NCBI RefSeq assembly: GCF_910588715.1
Contig: NZ_CAJURG010000002.1
Coordinates: forward strand, 124,001 to 188,000
Length of the DNA: 64,000 nucleotides
Reading direction: 5' to 3'
DNA from: an uncultured Clostridium sp.
GTDB taxonomy: Bacteria; Bacillota; Clostridia; Clostridiales; Clostridiaceae
Shown: piece after piece, positions 8,867-17,699 of the stretch
How positions within the stretch are numbered: position 1 is the first letter of the stretch
Layout of the letters: every line of letters starts with the position of its first letter
The notes under the pieces: generated by a model
The model's database searches: none
The model's input: the letters and a program-made list of their open reading frames with translations, nothing else
What the model was told of the DNA's origin: nothing
Made by a program: the position numbers and the translations under genes

Positions 8867-9523
8867 CTAATTATATTTAGCAATTAAAAATTTAGTCTTT
8901 ATTCCTTGAGCTGTAAACATGTCTTCATGTTCAGTAGTAACATTTCCCTCAAATCCACTATTATGTAAATCGTATGTAATATATTTAATATCCAAATTGC
9001 TTTCTTTAAAATATTCAATAGATTCTTCAAATAATTCATCATCATCAGTTTTAAACCAAATTTCTGAGCCTTTTTTTAAGAACCTTTTGTATTTTTCAAG
9101 CTGTCTTGTGTGAGTTAACCTTCTTTTTTTATGACGCTCTTTTGGCCAAGGATTACAAAAGTTAATATATATTCTTTCTATAATATCATCTTCACTTAGC
9201 ATATCATCTATAAGCAATATTTCTTGAGACATTAGGGCAACATTATTTATTTCACTACCTACTTTTTTGTATGCTTCTTCAATATTTCTTTTAGCTAAAA
9301 CTAAAACTTCATCTTTAATATCTACAGTTATATAATTTATATTAGGGTTTTCAGAGGCATGAACTGCCATAAATGTCCCTTTCCCACACCCAAGCTCCAT
9401 ATATATAGGATTATTATTATTAAAAAACTCTTCCCACTTTCCTTTATACTCACTTGGTTTTTGTATAAAAAATTTACAACTTTCCAATTCAGGTCTTGCC
9501 CAAGGCTTTCTTCTCATTCTCAT
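8867..9523 (-). CDS. trmB: tRNA (guanine-46-N7)-methyltransferase
   Basis: 218 residues from the ATG at 9523, which gives MRMRRKPWARPELE, the usual TrmB opening. A longer frame begins at a GTG at 9535, but that codon overlaps the GGAG ribosome binding site itself, so the ATG is preferred. The SAM-binding motif is YMELGCGKGTFM, and FCNPWPKERHKKRRL is the PWPK/tRNA-binding signature. It adds the m7G46 methyl group in the variable loop of tRNAs. It is monocistronic with its own terminator, placed between an O-antigen-ligase-like gene and a sulfite reductase gene. Identification is secure. Confidence 0.95.
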   Translation of the reverse strand: MRMRRKPWARPELESCKFFIQKPSEYKGKWEEFFNNNNPIYMELGCGKGTFMAVHASENPNINYITVDIKDEVLVLAKRNIEEAYKKVGSEINNVALMSQEILLIDDMLSEDDIIERIYINFCNPWPKERHKKRRLTHTRQLEKYKRFLKKGSEIWFKTDDDELFEESIEYFKESNLDIKYITYDLHNSGFEGNVTTEHEDMFTAQGIKTKFLIAKYN

Positions 9524-9634
9524 AAGTTTTTTCACTCCAAATCATTTCTTTAAGTTTATAGATTAATTATACCGATTATTTCTTTTATTTCAACCACATA
9601 TAAATAGTAATATGTTTAATTCATATAATAAAAA

Positions 9635-9679
9635 ATCCACAATATATACTTTTAAAATTAAAGACAATATATTGTGGAT
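9635..9679 (-). terminator. Terminator of the nitrite/sulfite reductase gene
   Basis: Long hairpin with arms ATCCACAATATA and TATATTGTGGAT around a 21-base loop, followed on the minus strand by TTTTTTATT. Confidence 0.8.
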
Positions 9680-9703
9680 AACATTTATTTATATTTATAA
9701 TAA

Positions 9704-11254
9704 TTAACAGTTATATTTTTCAACTAAAGCTTTAAATTCTGCTTCATTACCCTTTATATAATCACTAAAGTTTTTATTAGCTAAATTTAAAGTATTTGCT
9801 AATTCACAAACAAACATTGGGATATCTTTTCTTGCAATATCTCCATAACATTTTCCTAGTCTTGCTTCACCTTCAACAAAGCTTCCATCAACATGAACTT
9901 CATATGCTTCTTCTATAACATCATTGATTCTTTTTTTCTTACCTGTAAATCCTATTTCAGCTACTTCATGGATTCCGCAAGAATTACCACATCCTGAGAA
10001 ATATAATCTAGGTAATAAGTTACAATTTGATACATTTTCTTTAACGTAACTTAAAGTTTCTCTTAAAACTTCTTGACTTTCACATATTCCCATTTGGCAT
10101 GTTGGTACCCCTATGCATGATACACTATAATCAAATGGAGTTGTTCCACCCATATTGTTTGTAATTTCTAAAATTTCTTCTGCTTCTTTACCATTTAAGT
10201 TTCTAAAATATACTCCCTCAGTCATTGATAATCTTATTTCAGGATTATCAAACTTTTCTAATGTTGAAGCAATAGATTTTAAATCATTTAATTTTATTTG
10301 ACCTCCTACTGGATGTAAATAAACGCTATATAAACCATCTTGCTTTTGTGATATTAATCTAGGATTAGAAATGTTTGTTACTATTCCAGCCTTATCATAT
10401 TTTTTTGCTTCTACTGATAATTTATAATTTTCTTCATTCTTAACTATTTCAACATACTTTTTATATTCATTTATAAAGCCTTCTTCTCCTAATTTATCAA
10501 CCATGTATCTTACACGAGCTTTAGCTTTATTTTCATAGTTTCCTTCTGCTTTAAACAATCTAACCATAGCTTCAACATAGTTTAATACTTCACTAGGTTC
10601 AATAAGTTCAGGATATACTAATGCAAGCTTAGGATTTCTTCCTAATCCACCACCTAAGTATACTCTAAAATACTCTTTTCCATCTTTGTTTACTGCTAAA
10701 AATCCTAAATCTTGAATTGTACAATGAGCTGTATCACTTGAACCATTAGAGAAGGATACCTTTAGCTTTCTTGGTAATTTATAAGTAGTAATTCTTTCCA
10801 TAAAATAGTTCCCAGTAGCTAAGGCATATGGTGTTGGATCAAAAGCTTCTTCTTTATCAACACCTGATAATGGTGATAAAGCAACATTTCTTGGGAAGTT
10901 TCCTCCTGCACCTCTTGTATATATATCATTATCTAAAGCTTCTTTCATTAAATCGCATACTTCATCTATTGATAATCCATGATATTGAATAGCTTGACGA
11001 GTAGTAAAATGTAATCCATCTAAATTATATTTTTCTGCCCAATCACATATCATTTTTAATTGTGGCATAGTTATTATTCCTGACGGAGTTCTAAGTCTTA
11101 ACATGAATTCCTTTCCACCACGATGAGCGTAAGCTCCCATCCCACCTGATGCATGTTTAAACTCCATAACAGACATTTCTTTATTTACGAACTTATGTCC
11201 AACTTTTCTAAACTCTTCTATTTCTGGTAAAAGTACTTCTTTTAAATCTTTCAT
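9704..11254 (-). CDS. Ferredoxin-type nitrite/sulfite reductase
   Basis: 516 residues. The siroheme/4Fe-4S ligand pattern is complete: CIGVPTC (C-X5-C) near residue 382 and CGNSC (C-X3-C) near residue 422. Two ferredoxin-like half domains and two siroheme half domains are in the usual order, with GAGGNFPRNV near residue 115. The family does six-electron reduction of nitrite to ammonia or sulfite to sulfide using reduced ferredoxin. The two substrates cannot be told apart by eye. No nitrate or sulfate assimilation genes are adjacent, so it works alone here, perhaps for detoxification or sulfur assimilation. It is monocistronic, ending at its own terminator. The ATG at 11254 is preceded by GAGGTGATAAG. 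Confidence 0.88.
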   Translation of the reverse strand: MKDLKEVLLPEIEEFRKVGHKFVNKEMSVMEFKHASGGMGAYAHRGGKEFMLRLRTPSGIITMPQLKMICDWAEKYNLDGLHFTTRQAIQYHGLSIDEVCDLMKEALDNDIYTRGAGGNFPRNVALSPLSGVDKEEAFDPTPYALATGNYFMERITTYKLPRKLKVSFSNGSSDTAHCTIQDLGFLAVNKDGKEYFRVYLGGGLGRNPKLALVYPELIEPSEVLNYVEAMVRLFKAEGNYENKAKARVRYMVDKLGEEGFINEYKKYVEIVKNEENYKLSVEAKKYDKAGIVTNISNPRLISQKQDGLYSVYLHPVGGQIKLNDLKSIASTLEKFDNPEIRLSMTEGVYFRNLNGKEAEEILEITNNMGGTTPFDYSVSCIGVPTCQMGICESQEVLRETLSYVKENVSNCNLLPRLYFSGCGNSCGIHEVAEIGFTGKKKRINDVIEEAYEVHVDGSFVEGEARLGKCYGDIARKDIPMFVCELANTLNLANKNFSDYIKGNEAEFKALVEKYNC

Positions 11255-11455
11255 CTTATCACCTCATATTATTACTACTCTTTTTAATATTCCTACTTAT
11301 CATAGCAAATATTCACCTTCTATTATATCTATAATCAGCTCTATTTTCTATTATTTATATATTTAAATATTCAATCGCCACCATTAATATTTTAAATGTT
11401 TACTAAATGTCTAATTTATAATTAAAATATTTTTTATGTAAACTTAAATAAAAAA

Positions 11456-11495
11456 GAACCTAATAAATAGACTTTTATATCTATTTTATAGGTTC
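11456..11495 (-). terminator. Terminator of the hrcA-grpE-dnaK-dnaJ operon
   Basis: Hairpin with arms GAACCTATAAAATAGA and TCTATTTATTAGGTTC (one mismatch), followed on the minus strand by TTTTTTATTT, a few bases after the dnaJ stop. Confidence 0.88.
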
Positions 11496-11502
11496 AATTT
11501 AT

Positions 11503-12639
11503 TTATTTTTTATTAAATAAATCTTTTAATCCCTTTTTATGTGAAACTCCACCATCAACACTTTCTCCACAAGCTTCCATGAATGCTTCTAAAGCTTCCT
11601 TTTGCTTAGTGTTTAAGTTCTTAGGAATATCAACTATAACTTTTACATATTGATCTCCTCTAGCACTTGAATGAACTTTAGGAACACCCTTACCTTTTAA
11701 TCTAAACATAGTTCCAGATTGAGTTCCTGCTGGAATAGTATACTTAACATCTCCATCTACAGTTGGAACTGTTATTTCAACACCTAACGCAGCCCTACCC
11801 ATTGATATATGAGTTTCTATATAAATATCATTTCCTCTTCTATCAAATTGTTTAGATTTAGCCACATTAATTCTAATATATAAATCCCCCGGAGGTCCAT
11901 CATTTGAACCATGTTCTCCTTGTCCTCTAAGCGGCATCACATTTCCTGTATCAACACCAGCTGGTACATTTACTTTAATACTTCTAGTTTTTCTTACCTT
12001 ACCTCTACCACTACAGCTTGAACATGGAGTTTCAACTATGCTTCCTTTTCCTCCACATCTATCACAAGTAGAAGTGCTCACAAAACTTCCTAGTGGAGTT
12101 TGTCTTTGAACTCTAACTTGACCACTTCCATTACATGTTGGACATGTCTTTGGTGAAGTTCCTGGTTCTGCCCCACTTCCCTTACATTTTTCACAATTTT
12201 CATTTCTATTTATAGTAATTTCTTTTTCTACACCAAATATGGCTTCTTCAAAAGTTAAATTTAAAGTATATTCTATATCTGCACCTTTTACTGGGCCATT
12301 TCTTCTTCTTGAAGAACCACCACCGCCTCCAAAAAAGCTTTCAAATATATCACCAAAACCACCCATATCAGAGAAGTCAAAGCCACCAAATCCACCTGCT
12401 CCAAATCCACTTCCATCAAAGTCAGCAGTACCAAATTGATCATATCTAGCTTTCTTTTCTGGGTCAGAAAGTACTTGATATGCTTCATTTATATCTTTAA
12501 ATTTTTCTTCTGCTTCCTTATTACCTTGATTTTTATCAGGATGGTATTTAATAGCTAGCTTTCTAAAGGCTCTTTTTATTTCATCATCACTTGCACCTTT
12601 TTCAAGACCAAGAACAGCGTAATAGTCTTTATTTGCCAT
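11503..12639 (-). CDS. dnaJ: Chaperone protein DnaJ
   Basis: 378 residues. The J domain (1-70) has the HPD motif in YHPDKN. A Gly/Phe-rich linker covers about 72-115. The zinc domain has four CxxCxGxG repeats (CEKCKGSG, CPTCNGSG, CDRCGGKG, CSSCSGRG). C-terminal substrate-binding domains follow. It delivers unfolded proteins to DnaK and stimulates its ATPase. It is the last gene of hrcA-grpE-dnaK-dnaJ. A hairpin at 12724-12746 between dnaK and dnaJ likely lowers its expression relative to dnaK. Confidence 0.98.
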   Translation of the reverse strand: MANKDYYAVLGLEKGASDDEIKRAFRKLAIKYHPDKNQGNKEAEEKFKDINEAYQVLSDPEKKARYDQFGTADFDGSGFGAGGFGGFDFSDMGGFGDIFESFFGGGGGSSRRRNGPVKGADIEYTLNLTFEEAIFGVEKEITINRNENCEKCKGSGAEPGTSPKTCPTCNGSGQVRVQRQTPLGSFVSTSTCDRCGGKGSIVETPCSSCSGRGKVRKTRSIKVNVPAGVDTGNVMPLRGQGEHGSNDGPPGDLYIRINVAKSKQFDRRGNDIYIETHISMGRAALGVEITVPTVDGDVKYTIPAGTQSGTMFRLKGKGVPKVHSSARGDQYVKVIVDIPKNLNTKQKEALEAFMEACGESVDGGVSHKKGLKDLFNKK

Positions 12640-12723
12640 CTATATATTCACCACCTATTTATATTTAACTTAGTCTATATTAACACTTATAAAAATATTC
12701 GTAAATACCTAAACTTTTAAAAA

Positions 12724-12746
12724 GGGAAGACGACCTTTGTCTTCCC
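12724..12746 (-). terminator. Attenuating hairpin between dnaK and dnaJ
   Basis: Arms GGGAAGAC and GTCTTCCC around a 7-base loop, followed on the minus strand by TTTTTAAAAG, just after the dnaK stop. Because dnaJ follows with no visible promoter, it probably acts as a partial terminator that sets the dnaK to dnaJ ratio. Confidence 0.75.
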
Positions 12747-12762
12747 TATTATATCACTAATA

Positions 12763-14622
12763 TTATTTATCTTCTTTTACTTCAAAATCAGCATCTACAA
12801 CATTATCATCATGAGCTGCTCCTTGATGAGCATTTCCACCCATATTGTTTGGATCAAATCCTGCACCTTGAGCTCCTGCTGCGCCTTGTGCATCAGCATA
12901 AATCTTTGAAGATATAGCATAGAATTCTTGAGTTAATTCTTCTGTAGCTTTCTTAATAGCTTCTAAATCTTCACCATCTTTAACAGCTTTTAAAGCATCT
13001 AATTTAGCAGTTATTTTAGCTTTATCATCAGCAGAAATCTTATCTCCAAGCTCTTCTAATTGCTTTTCTGTTTGATAAGTTAATTGATCTGCATTATTCT
13101 TAGTTTCTATTGATTCTTTTCTCTTTTTATCTTCTTCTGCAAATCTTTCAGCTTCTTTTACAGCTCTATCTACTTCTTCATCACTTAAGTTTGTTGAAGC
13201 AGTAATTGTAATATTTGCTTCTTTACCTGTTCCCTTATCCATAGCAGATACTTTAACAATACCGTTAGCATCTATATCAAAAGTAACTTCGATTTGTGGA
13301 ATTCCTCTTGGTGCTGGAGCAATACCTGATAGAGTAAATCTACCTAAAGTCTTGTTGTCAGCAGCCATTTGTCTTTCACCTTGAACAACGTGTATTTCAA
13401 CTGATGTTTGACCATCTGCTGCAGTTGAGAATACTTGACTCTTCTTAGCTGGTATAGTTGTATTTCTTTCGATTAATGGAGTAGCAACTCCTCCTAAAGT
13501 TTCGATACCTAATGTTAATGGTGTAACGTCTAATAATAATACGTCTTTAACTTCTCCTGTTAAAACACCTGCTTGAATTGCAGCACCCATAGCTACGCAT
13601 TCATCTGGGTTAACTCCCTTTGAAGGTTCTTTTCCTGTAAAGTTCTTAACAGCTTCTTGAACTGCTGGAATTCTTGTTGATCCACCAACTAATATAACTT
13701 TATCAATTTGGCTAATTGATAATCCTGCATCAGATAACGCTTTTTTCATTGGTTCAATTGATCTTTGAACTAAATCGTGAGTTAATTCATTAAATTTTGC
13801 TCTAGTTAAGTTCATATCAATATGCTTTGGTCCTGTGCTATCTGCTGTAATAAATGGTAAGTTAATGTTAGTTTGCATTGATGAAGATAATTCAATCTTA
13901 GCTTTTTCAGCAGCTTCTTTTAATCTTTGAACTGCACTCTTATCATTTCTTAAATCAATTCCATATTGAGCTTTAAAATCATTTGCTATATAATCAATAA
14001 TTTTTTGGTCAAAGTCATCTCCACCTAAGTGAGTATCTCCATTAGTTGATAATACTTCAAATACTCCATCACCTAATTCAAGAATAGATACGTCGAATGT
14101 ACCTCCACCTAAGTCATAAACAAATATTTTTTCGCTATGGTCAGTTTTATCTAATCCATACGCTAATGAAGCTGCTGTTGGTTCGTTTATTATTCTTAAA
14201 ACTTCTAATCCTGCTATTTTACCAGCATCTTTTGTTGCTTGTCTTTCAGCATCATTAAAATAAGCTGGAACTGTAATAACAGCTTGAGTTACAGGTTCAC
14301 CTAAGTAAGCTTCTGCATCAGCTTTAATCTTTTGAAGAATCATAGCTGATATTTCTTGTGGTGAATAAGTTTTATCATCTATTTTAGTCTTATGATCAGT
14401 TCCCATTTCTCTCTTAATTGAAATTATAGTGTGTTCTGGATTTGTAATTGCTTGTCTTTTAGCTATTTGACCTACTAATCTTTCTCCGTTAGCTTGGAAT
14501 GAAACTACTGATGGAGTAGTTCTAGCACCTTCTGAGTTAGTGATAACTACTGGTTCTCCACCTTCCATAACAGCTACACATGAATTTGTTGTACCTAAAT
14601 CAATACCTATAATTTTTCCCAT
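12763..14622 (-). CDS. dnaK: Chaperone protein DnaK (Hsp70)
   Basis: 619 residues, full length. It begins MGKIIGIDLGTTNSCVAVME. The ATPase domain has YDLGGGTFDVS and VGGSTRIPAVQ. The substrate-binding domain starts around residue 365 (LLLDVTPLTLGIET). A helical lid and a Gly/Ala/Gln-rich tail end in DDNVVDADFEVKEDK. It is the central Hsp70 and works with GrpE and DnaJ, its operon partners. Regulation is by HrcA at the CIRCE element upstream of hrcA. Codons are of the highly expressed type (many GCT and GGT). Confidence 0.99.
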   Translation of the reverse strand: MGKIIGIDLGTTNSCVAVMEGGEPVVITNSEGARTTPSVVSFQANGERLVGQIAKRQAITNPEHTIISIKREMGTDHKTKIDDKTYSPQEISAMILQKIKADAEAYLGEPVTQAVITVPAYFNDAERQATKDAGKIAGLEVLRIINEPTAASLAYGLDKTDHSEKIFVYDLGGGTFDVSILELGDGVFEVLSTNGDTHLGGDDFDQKIIDYIANDFKAQYGIDLRNDKSAVQRLKEAAEKAKIELSSSMQTNINLPFITADSTGPKHIDMNLTRAKFNELTHDLVQRSIEPMKKALSDAGLSISQIDKVILVGGSTRIPAVQEAVKNFTGKEPSKGVNPDECVAMGAAIQAGVLTGEVKDVLLLDVTPLTLGIETLGGVATPLIERNTTIPAKKSQVFSTAADGQTSVEIHVVQGERQMAADNKTLGRFTLSGIAPAPRGIPQIEVTFDIDANGIVKVSAMDKGTGKEANITITASTNLSDEEVDRAVKEAERFAEEDKKRKESIETKNNADQLTYQTEKQLEELGDKISADDKAKITAKLDALKAVKDGEDLEAIKKATEELTQEFYAISSKIYADAQGAAGAQGAGFDPNNMGGNAHQGAAHDDNVVDADFEVKEDK

Positions 14623-14674
14623 AATTTTTTTCCTCCTCGAATTTAAATATCTATTAAAATATTTTCCTTAATTA

Positions 14675-15262
14675 CTATTTTGCTACTGTAACCATTGAAT
14701 ATCTGATTACTTTTTCACCTTTTTTATATCCCTTTTGATATACTTGAGCAACATCATTGCTATTTAAATTTGCATCTTCTACAACAGATATTGCTTGATG
14801 TAAATTTGGATCAAACCCATTAGTTGTATCAATTTCTTCAACACCTAATTTTTCTAAAGAGTTTAAGAATCCTTTTATTGTCATCTCAACACCCTTTTTA
14901 AGGTCTTCTACATTTCCATCTACCGCCAAAGCTCTTTCTAAATTGTCTGCAACTGGAAGCAATTCTTTTAATACATCAGTACATGCATCAGTATAAATAC
15001 CTTCTTTTTCCTTAGCTGTTCTTTTTCTATAATTATCGTACTCTGCAGTTAATCTAAGTAATCTATCCTTTAAAGTATCTAATTCATTAGAAAGTTTTTT
15101 ATTTTCATCTTTTAACTTTCTTATCATTGATAAATCATCAGTTTCAGTATAATTTTCAATTATTTCTTCTACTTCCTCATTTTCTGTAGCTTCTTTATTA
15201 TCTTCTACCGAATTAGTTTCTTCTAATATTTCTTCATCTTTTAACTCTTTGTTTTCTTCCAT
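14675..15262 (-). CDS. grpE: Nucleotide exchange factor GrpE
   Basis: 195 residues. An acidic, disordered N terminus (about 1-40, many E, D and N) leads to the long coiled-coil dimer helix (about 45-100) and the C-terminal beta wing with GFDPNLHQAIS and a closing YQKGYKKGEKVIRYSMVTVAK region. GrpE releases ADP from DnaK. It lies between hrcA (24 bases) and dnaK (52 bases) in the heat-shock operon. Confidence 0.97.
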   Translation of the reverse strand: MEENKELKDEEILEETNSVEDNKEATENEEVEEIIENYTETDDLSMIRKLKDENKKLSNELDTLKDRLLRLTAEYDNYRKRTAKEKEGIYTDACTDVLKELLPVADNLERALAVDGNVEDLKKGVEMTIKGFLNSLEKLGVEEIDTTNGFDPNLHQAISVVEDANLNSNDVAQVYQKGYKKGEKVIRYSMVTVAK

Positions 15263-15285
15263 CTTTACACCTCATCTTTCTTTAT

Positions 15286-16314
15286 TCAATACTCTTGATC
15301 CTTAAGACTTTTATTTAATTCTTTCATAACTTGTGCCATTATAGAAACAACTTTTGAATAATTAATTCTTTGTGGACCAATAAGCCCAATACTTCCAATA
15401 GGTCTTCCTCCAAGTGAATATTCAGCGGTTATTACTGAACAATCTTTAGCTTCAGGAATATAATTTTCATCACCAATTTTAATTGATATATCACCACTAT
15501 TTTCAAGTAGTTCTATTACACAATCCTTATTGCTTATAAGCTGAAGTACTTCTTTCGCTTTTTCAATATCGTTATATTCAGGATAATTGAAAAGATTAGT
15601 TGTTCCTTCAACAACAAAGTCTGATTTTGAACTATTATTTAAACTTTCATATAAAGCTGGAAGCATGGCATTAAATAAATCATCAAACCCTACCAAATCA
15701 TTTCTAAGCTCATTAATAACTTCTAAATTAATAGCTTCAATTGTTAAATTTTTAAGTTTAGAATTTAATACTTCATTAATTCTAATAAGTTCCTCATTGC
15801 TTGGTACAATATTAACCTTAATTCTATGATTTTTAATAACACCACTATCTGTGACTATTACAGAAATTAAATTTGATTCATCAACTTTTATTAATTGTAA
15901 TGACCTTATATAACTTCTTTTCATAGAAGGAGTTTGCACTATACAAGTTAAATTTGTTAATTCAGATAATAAAACACAAGCTTCTTTTAAAATAGTATCT
16001 ACTTCATGCATAGCTGAATTAATTAAATATTCTTTAATTCTTAGCTCTTCATCTTTACTTAACTTTGGTGTTTCCATTAACTTATCAACATATAATCTGT
16101 ATCCCTTACTAGATGGGACTCTACCTGCTGATGTGTGAGGTTGTTCTAAATATCCCATTTCCTCCAAATCTGCCATTTCATTTCTTATTGTTGCAGATCC
16201 CACACCTAAATCATACTTCTTAGCTATTGTTCTTGAACCAACAGGTTCTCCTGTTACTATATAGTCATTAATAATGGCTTGAAGTATTTTTATTTTTCTT
16301 TCATCAATAGCCAT
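15286..16314 (-). CDS. hrcA: Heat-inducible transcription repressor HrcA
   Basis: 342 residues from the ATG at 16314 (MAIDERKIKILQAIINDYI). A longer frame opens at an ATG at 16341, but that codon lies inside the CIRCE operator and upstream of the AGGGGTGATAAA ribosome binding site, so it cannot be the real start. The N-terminal winged helix contains GEPVGSRTIAKKY and SSATIRNEM-like sequence; a GAF-like and dimerisation part follows, with GRPIGSIGLIGPQRINY near the end. HrcA represses class I heat-shock genes by binding CIRCE, with help from GroEL. It is first in hrcA-grpE-dnaK-dnaJ and controls its own operon. Confidence 0.96.
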   Translation of the reverse strand: MAIDERKIKILQAIINDYIVTGEPVGSRTIAKKYDLGVGSATIRNEMADLEEMGYLEQPHTSAGRVPSSKGYRLYVDKLMETPKLSKDEELRIKEYLINSAMHEVDTILKEACVLLSELTNLTCIVQTPSMKRSYIRSLQLIKVDESNLISVIVTDSGVIKNHRIKVNIVPSNEELIRINEVLNSKLKNLTIEAINLEVINELRNDLVGFDDLFNAMLPALYESLNNSSKSDFVVEGTTNLFNYPEYNDIEKAKEVLQLISNKDCVIELLENSGDISIKIGDENYIPEAKDCSVITAEYSLGGRPIGSIGLIGPQRINYSKVVSIMAQVMKELNKSLKDQEY

Positions 16315-16330
16315 TTTATCACCCCTATTG

Positions 16331-16357
16331 TTAGCACTCAATAACGTCGAGTGCTAA
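16331..16357. promoter_or_regulatory. CIRCE operator (HrcA binding site)
   Basis: Perfect CIRCE: TTAGCACTC at 16331-16339, a 9-base spacer and GAGTGCTAA at 16349-16357. It lies just downstream of the promoter, over the 5' leader, and 17 bases above the true hrcA start. It makes the whole hrcA-grpE-dnaK-dnaJ operon HrcA-regulated. Confidence 0.98.
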
Positions 16358-16370
16358 TGACTACATTATC

Positions 16371-16399
16371 AATATATTATTATTTAGTTTTTTTGTCAA
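16371..16399 (-). promoter_or_regulatory. Sigma-A promoter of the hrcA operon
   Basis: On the minus strand TTGACA (16399-16394), 17 bases, then TATATT (16376-16371). The predicted start of transcription falls right before the CIRCE element. The -35 and -10 lie inside the small open frame at 16380-16469. Confidence 0.85.
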
Positions 16400-16469
16400 T
16401 TTCAAATTTCTTTAAATTTTCAACTATTTTTTTATATAATTTAACTTTTTCTTTGTTTTCTCTTTCCAT
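16380..16469 (-). CDS. Possible 29-residue Lys-rich peptide between hemW and hrcA
   Basis: A frame of 29 codons, MERENKEKVKLYKKIVENLK followed by nine more residues, has a strong ribosome binding site (GAGGAG, 10 bases before the ATG). It starts 39 bases after the hemW stop and ends within the hrcA promoter. It is highly charged and could form one amphipathic helix. No family is recognised. It might be a real small protein cotranscribed with hemW, or a chance frame in A-rich DNA; the ribosome binding site is the main argument for it. Confidence 0.4.
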   Translation of the reverse strand: MERENKEKVKLYKKIVENLKKFEIDKKTK

Positions 16470-16507
16470 CTTTAAATTTCTCCTCGTTGCTTAATTTTTC
16501 ATTTTTA

Positions 16508-17638
16508 TTATTTATCTAATATAAAATCTGACATAACACTATTAGATAATTCCATTCCCTTATCAGTTAAAAACATGTTGTCTTCATAAATAACAAGTAA
16601 CCCATCTTTTATATTTTTCTCAATGATTTTCTTATATATACTATATATATCTACTCCAAATTTTTGGTGAAATTTTAGTAGACTTATTCCAGAAACCATT
16701 CTCAATCCCATAAAAACAAACTCCTCCATTTCGTCTTTTATAGAATTTTTATACTTCTCAGAAATTATACTTTCACCAATTTTTATATTGTGTATATAAT
16801 TACTTATATTGCTTATATTTACCACTCTATGTCCATTAATATAAGAACTACTTGCTAAACCAACTCCAATATAATCCTCTAAGGACCAATATACTTTATT
16901 GTGTTTGCACTCTTTTCCCTTTAAAGCAAAATTAGATATTTCATATTGATGATATCCATTAGCTTTTAATATATCTTTTGTTAATTTATCCATAATTCTT
17001 TCATCATCTTCAGTTGGTAATTCAAGTTTATCTTTTTCATATAATTTATAAAAAGCTGTACCTTCTTCAATTATTAAACTATAGGCCGAAATATGTTCTG
17101 GTTTTAAATAACATATCTTTTCTAATGTATCTTTCCAATTTTCTATAGTTAAATTAGGTAGACCATACATTAAATCTATGTTTATATTATTAAACCCTAT
17201 TTTTCTTGCTAAATTATAATTTTCTAAAAACTCTTCAAATGTATGTATACGCCCTATTTTTTTTAATAATTTATTATCACAAGACTGCAATCCAAAACTG
17301 ATTCTATTTACTCCATAATTTTTCATTATCTTTAATTTTTCTTCATTTAAAGTACCTGGATTACATTCCATAGAATATTCTAAACCTTCTAGTAAATTTA
17401 ATTTAGAAACAGTACCAAGAAGTTTTTTAAGTTCATTTTCTTCAAGATATGAAGGTGTTCCACCTCCAATAAATATGCTTTTTATTAAATAATTAGAACA
17501 TCTTTCTTCTATTTCTTTCACCAAAGCATCAATATAATCTTTTCTAAACCTTTCCTTTCCTGCAAAAGTTGGAAAATCGCAGTAAAAGCATCTTTGCTTA
17601 CAAAATGGTATATGTATATATAAACTAATTTCCTTCAT
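16508..17638 (-). CDS. hemW: Radical SAM heme chaperone HemW
   Basis: 376 residues, the HemW length. It begins MKEISLYIHIPFCKQRCFYC, with the radical SAM cluster motif CKQRCFYC and IFIGGGTPS. It was long called oxygen-independent coproporphyrinogen III oxidase, but HemW members lack the additional N-terminal residues of HemN and act as heme-binding proteins. A HemN C-terminal domain follows. It lies between lepA and hrcA as in other clostridia. The lepA terminator at 17670-17697 precedes its GGAGGG ribosome binding site, so it depends on read-through or a promoter inside lepA. Confidence 0.93.
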   Translation of the reverse strand: MKEISLYIHIPFCKQRCFYCDFPTFAGKERFRKDYIDALVKEIEERCSNYLIKSIFIGGGTPSYLEENELKKLLGTVSKLNLLEGLEYSMECNPGTLNEEKLKIMKNYGVNRISFGLQSCDNKLLKKIGRIHTFEEFLENYNLARKIGFNNINIDLMYGLPNLTIENWKDTLEKICYLKPEHISAYSLIIEEGTAFYKLYEKDKLELPTEDDERIMDKLTKDILKANGYHQYEISNFALKGKECKHNKVYWSLEDYIGVGLASSSYINGHRVVNISNISNYIHNIKIGESIISEKYKNSIKDEMEEFVFMGLRMVSGISLLKFHQKFGVDIYSIYKKIIEKNIKDGLLVIYEDNMFLTDKGMELSNSVMSDFILDK

Positions 17639-17669
17639 TATTTTCCCTCCAATTTTTCATATAACTTAA

Positions 17670-17697
17670 AAAAGACATTGCAAAAGCAATGTCTTTT
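17670..17697 (-). terminator. Terminator of lepA
   Basis: Perfect 12-bp hairpin with arms AAAAGACATTGC and GCAATGTCTTTT, loop of four, followed on the minus strand by TT. It starts two bases after the lepA stop codon. Confidence 0.85.
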
Positions 17698-17699
17698 TA

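Noticed and set aside
12239..12488. Short frames on both strands across the Gly-rich part of dnaJ
   Set aside because: Caused by the repetitive Gly/Phe codons; no start signal.
16315..16341. Longer hrcA start (ATG at 16341)
   Set aside because: It lies inside the CIRCE operator and upstream of the ribosome binding site; the ATG at 16314 fits the family start.
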